Origin: an uncultured Maribacter sp.
GTDB taxonomy: Bacteria > Bacteroidota > Bacteroidia > Flavobacteriales > Flavobacteriaceae
DNA: 64,000 nucleotides
Assembly (NCBI RefSeq): GCF_947495965.1
Contig: NZ_CANMBB010000001.1
Span: forward strand, 833,728 to 897,727
Direction: 5' to 3'
A program made the position numbers and the translations under genes. Each line of letters opens with the position of its first letter. The first letter of the stretch is position 1. The notes beneath the pieces are model-generated. The model saw only the letters and a list, made by a program, of their open reading frames with translations, was not told where the DNA came from and made no database searches. Below, piece after piece: positions 18,629-28,897 of this stretch.

Positions 18629-19723
18629 TTATTCTAAAAATTCTAGGCAAACAGGACTTGGTATTTTTACGTCATGCAAAAAGTTTAGAGTCCCTTTTTC
18701 TATATCTCTTTTAAAAACAGTAATATTATTTGTTTTTCTATTTCCAACTAATACAAATTTATCACTAGGGTCTATAGCAAAGTTTCTTGGCCAATCTCCA
18801 TGAACACTTTCTCTCCCCACCAATGTTAATTTACCTGTTTCTTTATCTATCTTAAAAATTACAATAGTATTTTCTCCACGATTAGAACCGTATAAAAATT
18901 TACCATCTTTAGATAGGTGAATGTCTGCACAAGAATTTTTTCCTTTATAATCTTTATCTAAAGTTAGTTTTGTTTCTTTAGTTATATATTCTCCGTCTTC
19001 ATTTTTACTTAAAAGGGTTATGGTAGAATTTAACTCGTTTATTACATATAGAAATTTTTTATCCGCACTAAATTTAAAATGTCTTGGTCCTGCCCCATCT
19101 GTAAATTTTAAAGATGGCTGCTTTCCTGGAACAAATTTTTCGCCATCATACTGGTATCTTTTAACCGCATCTAAGCCCAAGTCTGCGGTAAATAATCCGT
19201 CTGGTGTAAAGATAGAGGCATGAGCCTTTGCTTTTTTTATACTGTCTAGTATTTTATGATTAATATACTGTGGGTTAGACCTTAAAGAACCATTTTCTGC
19301 TAATTTATAAATAGACAAACTACCATCTGAGTAACAAGAAGCTGCTAAAAAATCTCCTTTTTTAGAAACTCCTACATGACAAGGGTAGCCGCCACCAGTA
19401 CCAATAGTATTAATTTCTTCTATCCCATCTTCTTTTATTTTATATGCAATTATAGCTCCCTTAGAATCCTTAAACTCTTCTGTTCTTTTAATAACATACA
19501 AGTACTTTTTATTATTAGATATTGTTAAAAAAGATGGATCTTTTATCTCTGCTTCTAATTTTTTATTGTTTAGCTCTCCTGTTTTTGGGTTAAAAGAATA
19601 ACTGTATAAGCCTTCGCTTCCGGCTTGTGTAAAGGTTCCAACAAAAAGTTTACTACTTTCTTCTTTACAAGAAATGAATATAAATAAGCTACATAGAATC
19701 AGTAATAAGTTTCCTTGTTTCAT
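18629..19723 (-). CDS. Lactonase-family beta-propeller lipoprotein
   Basis: The 364-residue protein has a lipoprotein signal (LFIFISCKEES, cysteine near 19). A seven-bladed propeller follows with SKLFVGTFTQAGSEGLYSY at its start and GAGPRHFKFS near 210. This is the YbhE/6-phosphogluconolactonase type. Its membrane-anchored periplasmic location makes a role in the cytoplasmic pentose-phosphate pathway less likely; other lactones are possible. It lies 8 bases downstream of the MATE gene and just before hemJ, in a same-strand run starting with hemH. Confidence 0.85.
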   Translation of the reverse strand: MKQGNLLLILCSLFIFISCKEESSKLFVGTFTQAGSEGLYSYSFNPKTGELNNKKLEAEIKDPSFLTISNNKKYLYVIKRTEEFKDSKGAIIAYKIKEDGIEEINTIGTGGGYPCHVGVSKKGDFLAASCYSDGSLSIYKLAENGSLRSNPQYINHKILDSIKKAKAHASIFTPDGLFTADLGLDAVKRYQYDGEKFVPGKQPSLKFTDGAGPRHFKFSADKKFLYVINELNSTITLLSKNEDGEYITKETKLTLDKDYKGKNSCADIHLSKDGKFLYGSNRGENTIVIFKIDKETGKLTLVGRESVHGDWPRNFAIDPSDKFVLVGNRKTNNITVFKRDIEKGTLNFLHDVKIPSPVCLEFLE

Positions 19724-19731
19724 ACAAATAA

Positions 19732-21117
19732 TTACGTTTTTACTATTAAATTTTTCTTTACTTCTTTTCTTAAATAATACCCTGTTACTAGTGTAGCTAA
19801 AACATCAGAAATTGGGAAGGAAATCCAAACTCCAAATTCTCCTAAATAGCTTGGGAGTATTAAAATTAAAGGTATAAAAAAGAATCCTTGTCTTGTTAAT
19901 GTTAGTAATAAAGCTGGTATTGCTTTTCCTATTGCTTGAAAATAGGCTGCTCCAATTAATTGTATTGCAATTATTGGTGTTGCAGCAAATACCCAACGCA
20001 TTGCAGATGGTGTATGTTCTAAAACAAATGCATTTGTTGCTAGCTCTTTTGCCGTAAGGTTATGGTTGTTACTTAAAAATAATGAAGTAATCTCGGTAGG
20101 AAAAATCATTAAACCTAAAAAAACCACAGTAGCCAAAACTGCTGCGTATTTAATAGCAGTATTAATAGATTCTCTAACCCTATCTAACTTATGCGCTCCA
20201 TAATTAAACCCTGCAATAGGCAAAAAACCCTGTGTTACTCCAAATACTGGAAATAACGCAAACATTAACATTCTGCCTATAATTGCGTAAACCGCAACCA
20301 TTGCTTCTCCTCCTAAATTAAAGAGGATATTATTCATTAAAAGATATATAATACTAACTACTGCCTGTCTAGAAAGTGTAACAAAACCCAAAGAGGCAAT
20401 TTGTTTTAATACCTCTACATCTAACTTAAGATATTTCCACTTTAATTTTAATTCTGAATTTTTTGAAACAAAAAAATAAGCCACATAACTACAGCTTAAA
20501 AGGTATGCTATATTGGTTGCCCATGCTGCTCCATGCATTCCCCAATCTAAAACGTAGATAAAAATATAATCCATAAATAGATTTCCTATAGATGGTATTA
20601 TAAGTGCTACCATTGCAAATTTAGGCTTTCCTTCTGCTCTAATAACAGAGCTACCCATCATAGAAAAACCTAAAAGAGGAACGCCATATAATACAATTAC
20701 ATAGTAAATTTTTGCAGGATCAAAGATGTCTCCTTTTCCTCCAAAAGCAGGAATTAAATCCTCTACAAAGAATAATCCAAACGCTATAAATACTAGGGTA
20801 ATGGAAAAAGTAAGTGTAATTTGATTGCCAAAAGTTTTGAGTGCCTTTTCTAAATTATTACTGCCTAAAGCACGAGATATTATACTGGAACCTCCAATAC
20901 CAATTGCCATTCCTAAAGCGGCTATAAAAAAAGAAACTGGGAGTACTACATTTATGGCAGCAATGGCAATAGAACCAATCCAATTACCAACAAAAATAGA
21001 ATCTACTAAAACATTTAAAGACATTACTAGTATCCCTATGGCTGCTGGTACAGCTTGCTTAACCAACAGTTTCCCTATAGGCTCAGAACCTAGTTGTTCT
21101 GATGATACTTTTTCCAT
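19732..21117 (-). CDS. MATE-family multidrug efflux transporter
   Basis: The 461-residue protein has about twelve membrane spans in two similar halves. GSEPIGKLLVKQAVPAAIG and the VLVDSIFVGNWIG motif of the first helices are typical of MATE/MepA carriers, which export drugs using Na+ or H+. Its ATG overlaps the hemH stop codon by one base (TAATG), so it is translationally coupled to hemH. Export of a porphyrin-like compound is possible from context but is only a guess. Confidence 0.92.
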   Translation of the reverse strand: MEKVSSEQLGSEPIGKLLVKQAVPAAIGILVMSLNVLVDSIFVGNWIGSIAIAAINVVLPVSFFIAALGMAIGIGGSSIISRALGSNNLEKALKTFGNQITLTFSITLVFIAFGLFFVEDLIPAFGGKGDIFDPAKIYYVIVLYGVPLLGFSMMGSSVIRAEGKPKFAMVALIIPSIGNLFMDYIFIYVLDWGMHGAAWATNIAYLLSCSYVAYFFVSKNSELKLKWKYLKLDVEVLKQIASLGFVTLSRQAVVSIIYLLMNNILFNLGGEAMVAVYAIIGRMLMFALFPVFGVTQGFLPIAGFNYGAHKLDRVRESINTAIKYAAVLATVVFLGLMIFPTEITSLFLSNNHNLTAKELATNAFVLEHTPSAMRWVFAATPIIAIQLIGAAYFQAIGKAIPALLLTLTRQGFFFIPLILILPSYLGEFGVWISFPISDVLATLVTGYYLRKEVKKNLIVKT

Positions 21118-22148
21118 TATGCTGGGAGTAGTTCGTTCTCTTGCCAGTCTTTAAGCCATTTTACCATAACTTGTACCCAATCATCCCTATCATTTAAACA
21201 AGGAATGTGTTTATAATCTTCCCCACCTGCTTCTTGAAATTGATGCTTACCTTCCATTGCAATCTCTTCTAGAGTTTCTAAACAGTCGGAAACAAAAGCT
21301 GGGGTTATAACTGCCAATTTTTTCTTTCCTTCTTTAGGAAAACGTTCAAACTCAAAATCGGTATACGGTTTTAACCAAGGATCATTTGGTAGTCTAGATT
21401 GAAAAGATAAGCTTACTTTATCTTCTGGTAATCCTAAATATGCTTTTACTTTTTCTGTAACATCAAAACATTGATGACGGTAACAAGTATGGTGCGCTAC
21501 CGAATTTGTAGAACAACAACTACCATCTATTTTACAATGAAACTTAGTTGGGTCACTCTTTTTTATATGTCTTTCTGGAATTCCATGGTAGGAGAATAAA
21601 ATATGATCGTAATCAAAATCTTTAAGTCCGTCTGCTATACTTTCCGAAAGGACTTTTATATACTCTTTATTCTTATAAAAAGCTGGCAAAGTAGTTAACT
21701 TCATTTCTGGAAAAAAAGCATCTTTATCTTCCATTGTCTTTACAACAACAGTTTCATAAGAAGACATAGCATACTGCGGGTATAAAGGAACAAGTAAAAC
21801 ATCATCTACACCCTTGTCCTTTAATTCTTGTAGTGCATTCTTAATGGTCATGCTTCCATAACGCATTCCTAAGGCTACAGGCATGTCTACAAATTGTTTT
21901 ACTTTTTCCGTAAACCTTTCTGATATTACTACTAATGGAGACCCTTCTTCCCACCAAATTTTACTATATGCTTCGGCAGATTTTTTAGGTCTTGTTTGCA
22001 AAATAATACCCCGAACAATAATATTACGCAACCATTTAGAAACATCTATTACCCTTTCATCCATTAAAAACTCATCTAAATAAGGCTTAACATCTTTTGG
22101 GGTTGGACTATCTGGGGACCCAAGGTTAACTAGTAATATTCCTTTCAT
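21117..22148 (-). CDS. hemH: Ferrochelatase
   Basis: The 343-residue enzyme inserts Fe2+ into protoporphyrin IX, the last step of heme synthesis. The family start MKGILLVNLGSPDSP is clear. The catalytic histidine lies in LFSYHGIPERHI (about 187) and the second acidic region in PAFVSDCLETLEEI (about 270). Cysteine-rich segments (CKIDGSCC, HHTCYRHQC) could bind a 2Fe-2S cluster, as in some bacterial ferrochelatases. It heads a same-strand run with the MATE, lactonase and hemJ genes. Confidence 0.96.
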   Translation of the reverse strand: MKGILLVNLGSPDSPTPKDVKPYLDEFLMDERVIDVSKWLRNIIVRGIILQTRPKKSAEAYSKIWWEEGSPLVVISERFTEKVKQFVDMPVALGMRYGSMTIKNALQELKDKGVDDVLLVPLYPQYAMSSYETVVVKTMEDKDAFFPEMKLTTLPAFYKNKEYIKVLSESIADGLKDFDYDHILFSYHGIPERHIKKSDPTKFHCKIDGSCCSTNSVAHHTCYRHQCFDVTEKVKAYLGLPEDKVSLSFQSRLPNDPWLKPYTDFEFERFPKEGKKKLAVITPAFVSDCLETLEEIAMEGKHQFQEAGGEDYKHIPCLNDRDDWVQVMVKWLKDWQENELLPA

Positions 22149-22343
22149 CTGTTCTTTTTATTAAAAACAAAAATACTACTTGTAATGAATATACGTTAGG
22201 ATAATCAAAGACTTTATTAATAGTATTATAAGGTTTACCAATAAAATAGTTCCATAAACAACTAATTATAACAAAAAGTTAATTTACCTTTTGTTGTACT
22301 ATAGCATGGTATTTTTAAATACTTTGCCAAATATTTACCTTTT

Positions 22344-25300
22344 ATGCACTTAAAAATTACCCTGTTTACCCTTTTTATATGTCTTAGTATAAAAGCTCAA
22401 GAAAAAAACAGTCTTTTATGGGAAATTTCGGGAAACGGCTTACAAAAAAGCTCTTACCTCTATGGAACCATGCATGTGAGTAAAAAAATTGCTTTTCGTT
22501 TAGATGATGTTTTTTACGATGCTTTAGATAAAAGTGAGATCATTGCGCTAGAGTCTGATCCTAATACTTGGCTAGATAATGATGATATTAATGGAGGTTC
22601 TATGCATGGTGTTGGAAGCGGACTTATGACCAAAGGTTTTTACACGTATCCTTTTTTAATAAATAATCCTAGAAAAGAAAATATTGCATCTTACCTAGCT
22701 GCAGAAGACCGTATTATTAATAATATTTTATACAGAACTAGTTCTTTTTCTCAGAATTTTGAAGAAGAGACTTATTTAGATATGTTTATTTATCAAGCAG
22801 GGAAAAAGTTTGATAAAAAAATAGTTGCTCTAGAGGATATGGAAGAGTCTGCCACCCTAGTTGCTAGGGCAAGTAAAAATCCAATAAAACAAAAGCCAGA
22901 CGAGTGGTTATTAAAAAGAATGCAACAACAAGATCCTATGTTTATGTTGCAAGACGCTTATAGAGAAAGAAATATTAGTCTTTTAGATTCTATAGACAGA
23001 GCCATGTATACACCTTATTATATAGAGAATATGCTTCATATAAGAAACCATAATATGGCAAAGAGTTTAGACTCTGTTATGCAATTAGGCAAGGTCTTTG
23101 CAGGCATAGGCGCTGCACATTTACCTGGAGAAAATGGTGTTATAGACCTGCTACAAAAGAAAGGCTATACTGTAAAACCGCTAACTTCTAGAGCAGGTAA
23201 TAAAGGGAAGGTATTAAAAGAAAAAATTGAAGATAAAATAAAGATTAACTCTTATAACACTCATGAAGTAGAAGACCATTTTTTTAGCCTTCTTTTACCT
23301 AATAAAATTTATCCTATTAGCTCTGTAAATAAAACAACCTATGTTTCACCAGATTTAGCAAACGGAAGCTTTGTAGTAATTAACAGAATACCATTACACT
23401 CTTTTCTAAAGCAAGAGCACACCTATTCTTTAGAAGATATAGATCATTTACTTTTTGAAAATATTCCAGGGAAAATTTTTGAAAAAACAAAAATATACCG
23501 AAACGGGTATAAGGGTCTAGATATTAAAAACAAGCTTAAAAATGGAGATGTGCAACGCTATCAAATTTATAAAACTCCGTTAGAAATCATAATTTTTAAA
23601 ATGGGGGGAGAAGGTAATTTTGTTTCTCAATTCTCGGACACTATTTTTAACAGTATTGCTTTTAAAAATAGGAACCCTAAAATGGTGACTGTTACCTCTG
23701 GTTTTAATGATTTTAAAATAAAAATGCCCTCTTTATATAATTTTACAAATGCATCTAGAGGTGGCAATAGGTTTATTGAAGGCTATGATAGTATAAAAGA
23801 TTCTTACTACTTTCTTAAAAAAGCAAGTTTAAACGATTTTAATTTTATTGAGCAAGATTCTTTTGAGCTTAAACAAATACAAAAAAGATTTTATCAAGAT
23901 TTAAAACTAACCCCGCAATATAATCCTGTAAAAGATAGAACATTAAGTTCTAGTGCTCCATTTTTTAAAAGCAATAAAACACTTTATATTAAATCAGTGC
24001 TTGCTAATAACAATTATTACTTACTAGGTGTTTTAACTAAGGATAACGAAGAGGCTTTAAACTATTTTAATTCTTTAAAACTACAAGAAACAAAATATAA
24101 AAAACCATTTACTACTGTAGTAGATACTGCTCTTTATTTTAGTACAAAAACTAATGTCACGCCTCCAAAGTTTGTAGAAAGTAGTAAAGATTATTATAAT
24201 GATAAAAAAACTAAAGAGTATGATGCCTTTAATAAAAAAACAGTCTACAGCAATAAAAACCAGGAAGCAATTTGGGTAGAAGTAAATAAGTCCCATGATT
24301 TACTAATGTTCCAAAACATTGACTCCGTTTGGGCACTTCGTAAGCGTTTATATGCCAAAAACACATTTGCCATTAAAAATGCTACACAAAAAATTTTAGA
24401 TAAAAACACTTATGAATTACAATTAACCCTAACAGATACTGCAAGTACTAGGGGTATTTTAATTAAAAATGTAATAAAAGGCGGATTACTTTGGGAATTA
24501 AAAACCCCAATAGACACTTTAGTAAAAACCACCAGCTTTGTAGCTAACTTTTATTCCAACTTTACACCACTAGATACAATTATTGGAAAAGACATTTTAC
24601 AAGACAAAACACCAGATTTTTTTAATGCTCTAAAAAATAATGACAGCCTAGCTACAGAAGGTTACAAATTTGTAAAATTTAACAAGAAACATCTTAGCGA
24701 ATTAAAACATTATATTTCTAGGCATGCATTTACAGATAGCCAAAAAGAAGTACAGCCCTATTTAATTAGAGAGTTATCTAAAATTAAAAACACCAATCTT
24801 AAAGAGTTTTACACAGAGTTTTACACCCAATCTTATAGTAACTCTAATGCACAAGCCAAAATTCTTAAAGCATTAGCAAATAAAGAAGAGGAAGACGCAA
24901 CTGATTTAATGTTAAGTTTAATGTCCACAGACCTTCCATTAATTTCTAACCAGTATCAAATTAATTCTATTTTTAGACCGTATAATGATAGCCTAAACCT
25001 AGCAAAAAAATTATTTCCAGAAATTCTAGAATACAGTGCAATAGAAGAATACAAACTGCCTATTTTTTCACTTTTAGCCAAACTTAAAACAAATAGGTTT
25101 GTTAAACCTAACCTATATAAAAAGTATAAAAAGCAAATTTTAAATGACGCCAAAATACTTCTTAAAAGACAATTAGGAGCAGATAATGCTACGTATAATC
25201 AAAATAGATATGCAACACTTCAAAATAAAACTAGTAGTATTTTAGAAGATTATGTTACACTTCTTTTCCCTTTTAGAAAAGAAAAATCTGTGACACAATT

Positions 25301-25859
25301 TTATACACAACTACTAATGGTAAAAGATGCAGATATAAAAACCACCTACGTAACTTTACTTGCAAATAATAATGAAGCTATACCAAACAATCTTTTAAAT
25401 GAACTTGCTATTGATGTACAATCTAGAGTACTATTATACAACAAATTAAAAAATGTAAATAAATTACAACTATTTCCCACTACCTATAAAACACAAAAAC
25501 ATATAGCAGAAGCATTACTTTTTCAAAATATACTATATGAAAAAGATAAAATACAACTACAATACTTGTGTAATGAAACTTTAGATTATGAAGGAAAACA
25601 GGTTTCTGCTTATTTTTTCAAGAAAAGAAATAACCAAGATTATGATAAAAATTATAGTCTGCATATGTTTGTTTTTGAAAAAGGAAAAGGCATACAAACT
25701 AATCTAGTGTATAAAAACCGTGGCATGCGAATAGAAGACACAGATACAGATGATGATACTATTAGGTATGTAACTGAAGAATTCTTATTAGAAAAGCATA
25801 AAAGAGCGGTTATATATAGACCAAATGGATATGGTGGTTATGGTTATCACGGATTTTAA
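22344..25859 (+). CDS. Very large TraB/GumN-family secreted protein
   Basis: This 1171-residue protein has a signal peptide (about 1-18). A TraB/GumN domain follows (about 20-300): SYLYGTMHVSKKIAFRL, a glutamate-bearing IALESDPNTWL segment, and GKVFAGIGAAHLPGENGVIDLLQKKGY, the family's terminal motif. Most TraB/GumN proteins are about 290 residues. The remaining 870 residues have no family that I recognise; they are lysine- and asparagine-rich, partly helical, and perhaps repeat-like near 780-1000. TraB/GumN domains are thought to be metal-dependent peptidases. A DUF1460 gene follows after 28 bases. Confidence 0.8.
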   Translation: MHLKITLFTLFICLSIKAQEKNSLLWEISGNGLQKSSYLYGTMHVSKKIAFRLDDVFYDALDKSEIIALESDPNTWLDNDDINGGSMHGVGSGLMTKGFYTYPFLINNPRKENIASYLAAEDRIINNILYRTSSFSQNFEEETYLDMFIYQAGKKFDKKIVALEDMEESATLVARASKNPIKQKPDEWLLKRMQQQDPMFMLQDAYRERNISLLDSIDRAMYTPYYIENMLHIRNHNMAKSLDSVMQLGKVFAGIGAAHLPGENGVIDLLQKKGYTVKPLTSRAGNKGKVLKEKIEDKIKINSYNTHEVEDHFFSLLLPNKIYPISSVNKTTYVSPDLANGSFVVINRIPLHSFLKQEHTYSLEDIDHLLFENIPGKIFEKTKIYRNGYKGLDIKNKLKNGDVQRYQIYKTPLEIIIFKMGGEGNFVSQFSDTIFNSIAFKNRNPKMVTVTSGFNDFKIKMPSLYNFTNASRGGNRFIEGYDSIKDSYYFLKKASLNDFNFIEQDSFELKQIQKRFYQDLKLTPQYNPVKDRTLSSSAPFFKSNKTLYIKSVLANNNYYLLGVLTKDNEEALNYFNSLKLQETKYKKPFTTVVDTALYFSTKTNVTPPKFVESSKDYYNDKKTKEYDAFNKKTVYSNKNQEAIWVEVNKSHDLLMFQNIDSVWALRKRLYAKNTFAIKNATQKILDKNTYELQLTLTDTASTRGILIKNVIKGGLLWELKTPIDTLVKTTSFVANFYSNFTPLDTIIGKDILQDKTPDFFNALKNNDSLATEGYKFVKFNKKHLSELKHYISRHAFTDSQKEVQPYLIRELSKIKNTNLKEFYTEFYTQSYSNSNAQAKILKALANKEEEDATDLMLSLMSTDLPLISNQYQINSIFRPYNDSLNLAKKLFPEILEYSAIEEYKLPIFSLLAKLKTNRFVKPNLYKKYKKQILNDAKILLKRQLGADNATYNQNRYATLQNKTSSILEDYVTLLFPFRKEKSVTQFYTQLLMVKDADIKTTYVTLLANNNEAIPNNLLNELAIDVQSRVLLYNKLKNVNKLQLFPTTYKTQKHIAEALLFQNILYEKDKIQLQYLCNETLDYEGKQVSAYFFKKRNNQDYDKNYSLHMFVFEKGKGIQTNLVYKNRGMRIEDTDTDDDTIRYVTEEFLLEKHKRAVIYRPNGYGGYGYHGF

Positions 25860-25887
25860 CATACCTTGGCTAAAATTCTAAACAGTT

Positions 25888-26727
25888 ATGAAAATTGCAA
25901 ATTTTCTATTCTTTATTCTTTTTACCGCTACTACTTTCTCACAAGAACTTGTTTGCTCTATACAAGACAAAGAAACCTTTGAGACAAAAATAATAGCTGT
26001 TGATGGTTTTCTAGAAAAAGAATTTGGTAAAACAATAACTGCTGTAGGTAAAACTTTTTTAGGAACACCTTACGTTGCCAAAACCTTAGAAATTGATGAA
26101 AACGAGCCCTTAGTTATTAATTTTCAAGGTTTAGATTGCACTACCTATGTAGAAAACGTTTTGGCATTTAGTCTTTTATTAAAAAATGAAAAAACAGATT
26201 TTACTTCTTTTACCAAAACTTTAGAAAATATAAGATATAAAGATGGTAAACGTAATGGCTATGCCTCTAGGTTGCACTACTTTTCAGAATGGATTGCAAA
26301 TAACGAGGAGAAAGGTTTAATTAAAAATATAACTTCTGAAATTGGCGGCATAGAAATAAATAAGACCATTAATTTTATGAGCACGCATAGAGAGTTGTAT
26401 CCTTTTCTAAAGGATAATGATACAAACTTTGATAAAATAAAAATCTCCGAAGAATTTTTAAATAATGAGGCTATTTGCATCTTAGAACAAGACCAAATTA
26501 AAGCAAATGAACATTTAATTAAATCTGGAGATATAATAGCACTTACCACGGCTATAAAAGGATTAGATATTACACACACCGGAATTGCAATACGAGAAAA
26601 AGATGGTAGAATTCACCTATTACATGCCTCTTCTTCTGGCGAAGTTAAAATATCTAAAGAACCACTAGTAGATTACCTTAAAAAGATAAAAAACAATACA
26701 GGGATTATGGTTTGTAGGGCTTTATAA
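25888..26727 (+). CDS. DUF1460 amidase (NlpC/P60-like fold)
   Basis: The 279-residue protein has a signal peptide (about 1-18). Its catalytic cysteine is likely that of GLDCTTYVENVLAFS (about 87). The second active-site region is LDITHTGIAIREKDGRIHLLHASS with its histidines. DUF1460 proteins are N-acetylmuramoyl-L-alanine amidase-like cell-wall hydrolases in the periplasm. It is close behind the TraB/GumN gene and probably shares its transcript. Two hairpins follow downstream. Confidence 0.88.
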   Translation: MKIANFLFFILFTATTFSQELVCSIQDKETFETKIIAVDGFLEKEFGKTITAVGKTFLGTPYVAKTLEIDENEPLVINFQGLDCTTYVENVLAFSLLLKNEKTDFTSFTKTLENIRYKDGKRNGYASRLHYFSEWIANNEEKGLIKNITSEIGGIEINKTINFMSTHRELYPFLKDNDTNFDKIKISEEFLNNEAICILEQDQIKANEHLIKSGDIIALTTAIKGLDITHTGIAIREKDGRIHLLHASSSGEVKISKEPLVDYLKKIKNNTGIMVCRAL

Positions 26728-26827
26728 AAGTTAAACCTTACCTAATTTGCAAACCACTTAGTTTGTATAGGAGTAATAGCCCCATACAATTACATTAATA
26801 TTTGCATTTCATCGGAAAAAAACTAAA

Positions 26828-26857
26828 AAAAGTCTTAACCAGTACGAAAAGACTTTT
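26828..26857. terminator. Hairpin downstream of the DUF1460 gene
   Basis: AAAAGTCTT and AAGACTTTT form a 9-bp stem around a 12-base loop, with A-rich and T-rich flanks. It may be half of a tandem terminator with the next hairpin. Confidence 0.6.
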
Positions 26858-26871
26858 AATTTATAATTTTT

Positions 26872-26900
26872 AAAACCAACTGCATAGTTGGTTTTGTTTT
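26872..26900. terminator. Bidirectional terminator between convergent genes
   Basis: AAAACCAAC and GTTGGTTTT pair around TGCATA. T-rich sequence follows on the plus strand and, after the complementary A-rich run, on the minus strand. It separates the plus-strand DUF1460 gene from the minus-strand ThuA gene. Confidence 0.8.
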
Positions 26901-26911
26901 TCTACACCTTC

Positions 26912-27685
26912 TTATCTGCCAAGACAATAAAACAAACCTCCAATAAGATGTTTTCTAAAATCTGGTTCATCAAAAGACTCTTTTGTATGGCCCCCACCGG
27001 TATAAAAAGCTCTACCACCATCAAATTCGTGATACCAGGCTATTGGGTGGTTCTCTCCATTTGTACCACCTTCATAGGAGTTTTCATTTAACTTCATAAT
27101 AACCTTAACATCTGGGTTTATCTCTTTGTAGTTATACCATTCATCTGCCCTTTTCCAAGTATCATTTAAATGCTTAGTAGCAGCATGTTTTTTATTTACA
27201 ACATTAATTAATGCTTCTCTTACATTTGGGTTATTAGGATGCCCATTAAAATAGGCTCCTACTAATTTTCCATACCATTGCCATTCATATTCTGTATCAC
27301 AAGCAGCATGTATTCCCATAAAACTACCTCCGTCATTAATATATTTTTTAAAACTGTTTTCTTGTTCAGTTCCTAAAACATCCATTGTGGTATTAAGAAA
27401 AACAACGGTCTTATAGTTTTTTAAATTAGCAGTATTAAAGTCTAGAGAATCCTCTGTTTGCGTAACTACAAACGCATTACTAGCACCTAATTCTTTAAGA
27501 GTTTGCACTCCTTTTTCTATAGATTTATGGCGGTATCCATTGGTTTTAGTAAAAACTAATATTTTATCTATAGATGGTTCTATGCTTTTATTATTCTTAG
27601 TAGAAACTAATTTTTTAGATTCTCCACAATTTGTCAAAAACAATACACATAAAAAGGGGAGCGCAGTTTTAATAATAAATTTCAT
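26912..27685 (-). CDS. ThuA-domain lipoprotein
   Basis: The 257-residue protein has a lipoprotein signal (CVLFLTNCGESKK, cysteine near 20). Its ThuA domain has ILVFTKTNGYRHKSIEKGV, GIHAACDTEYEWQWYGKLVGAYFNGHP and a late HPIAWYHEFDGGRAFYTGGGHT, all typical. The family has a glutamine-amidotransferase-like fold and often occurs in sugar-use loci; the reaction is not known. Anchoring in the periplasm or outer membrane is implied. No sugar-use genes are adjacent. Confidence 0.9.
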   Translation of the reverse strand: MKFIIKTALPFLCVLFLTNCGESKKLVSTKNNKSIEPSIDKILVFTKTNGYRHKSIEKGVQTLKELGASNAFVVTQTEDSLDFNTANLKNYKTVVFLNTTMDVLGTEQENSFKKYINDGGSFMGIHAACDTEYEWQWYGKLVGAYFNGHPNNPNVREALINVVNKKHAATKHLNDTWKRADEWYNYKEINPDVKVIMKLNENSYEGGTNGENHPIAWYHEFDGGRAFYTGGGHTKESFDEPDFRKHLIGGLFYCLGR

Positions 27686-27804
27686 TTTCTATTAGGTTTA
27701 TAAGATTATATATTTTTAAAAGTAATCTATTTACTAAATAAGTGTATATAAAATTTTGTATTGCTTCATTAAAAAGTTTTAAATATCATTATAGTCCAAT
27801 TAAC

Positions 27805-28692
27805 TTAAGAATTAGAAAGTGACATTACATATTTTTTAGGGGTAGTACCATATTTCTTCTTAAAAGCTGCTATAAAGTGGCTTGACGTACTGTACCCTAT
27901 ACGCAACCCAATTTCATTAACATTATGTTCTCCAGATTCTAAAAGGCGACGTGCATGCTCCATCTTATAATCAAACAAAAAACTATAAACAGAATCGCCA
28001 TAAATTTGCTTAAAGCCTTCTTTTAAACGCTTAAGGCTTATACCTACTTGTTTTGCTAAATCTGGTAAACTTGGTGGTTCTGCCATATGGTTTATCATTA
28101 TTTCTTTAGCTTTTCTTATGCGCTTTACGTTGTCCTCATCTACCAAAAAAGGACATTGTTCTATATCTGCATCGGTGCTTTTATTAAAATATAAAGATAT
28201 AAGCTCGTAAACCTTCCCTTTTGTGTACAATCCTTTTATAGATGGATGTAAATTGTAACTCATTATCTGGCTTAGTACTACAGCAATAGCAGGAGACACT
28301 GGGTCCTGAGAGTAATATTTTTTTTCTTTAAATTCTTGACTTAAAAAAGGAATATAACTAGCCTCTGTAGAAAATAAAGAATGAAACTTTCTAATAGTCA
28401 TTACAATAGACACTAACCAAGAGCTTGGTTGCAATTCTAAATTCATAGGCAAATCTATCTGTGTATTGTAAAGTAACAAGGAATTCTCTTCAGAAACATC
28501 TAAAGCGTACCTCCCATCATTAAAAACAAATTTTGCTCTTCCTTTTAAACAAAAATGAAATTGAATATAAGAACTATTTATGTCTCTTGTAACCTTCTGA
28601 ATATCAGAAGAATCATTTTGTATTTTTAGCACATAAAACCCTTGTTCTAACAACACCTCGTTAAAGGAACCTGAAGCGACATTTTCTTCCAT
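27805..28692 (-). CDS. AraC-family transcriptional regulator
   Basis: The 295-residue protein has an N-terminal sensor part of cupin-like character (about 1-150). The C-terminal AraC double helix-turn-helix (about 195-295) includes LAKQVGISLKRLKEGFKQIYG and IGLRIGYSTSSHFIAAFKKKYGTTPKKY. It is divergent from hemA with about 200 bases between, a position from which it could control the hem operon and itself. That link is inferred from position only; the ligand is unknown. Confidence 0.93.
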   Translation of the reverse strand: MEENVASGSFNEVLLEQGFYVLKIQNDSSDIQKVTRDINSSYIQFHFCLKGRAKFVFNDGRYALDVSEENSLLLYNTQIDLPMNLELQPSSWLVSIVMTIRKFHSLFSTEASYIPFLSQEFKEKKYYSQDPVSPAIAVVLSQIMSYNLHPSIKGLYTKGKVYELISLYFNKSTDADIEQCPFLVDEDNVKRIRKAKEIMINHMAEPPSLPDLAKQVGISLKRLKEGFKQIYGDSVYSFLFDYKMEHARRLLESGEHNVNEIGLRIGYSTSSHFIAAFKKKYGTTPKKYVMSLSNS

Positions 28693-28870
28693 ATTTTTTG
28701 GAATTTATAATTGTTTTTTATTTAGAATCTTTCTAAATAAAATAGTAAAAAACCTTAATATTTACTGCTAAAATACAGGTTTTTATCTAAAATCTATCGT
28801 TTAAAGGCTCAAAACCCTTGAATCGATATTTATAGTTCCTCTAGCGTTATTTTTATCCAAACAATGAATT

Positions 28871-28878
28871 TACATTTG
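28871..28878 (+). promoter_or_regulatory. Predicted -7 element of the hemA operon
   Basis: TACATTTG fits TAnnTTTG and would start the transcript about 14 bases before the hemA ATG. No good TTG is at -33. An activator, perhaps the divergent AraC protein, may compensate. Confidence 0.5.
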
Positions 28879-28897
28879 CGTGCATTCACAATTTTAG

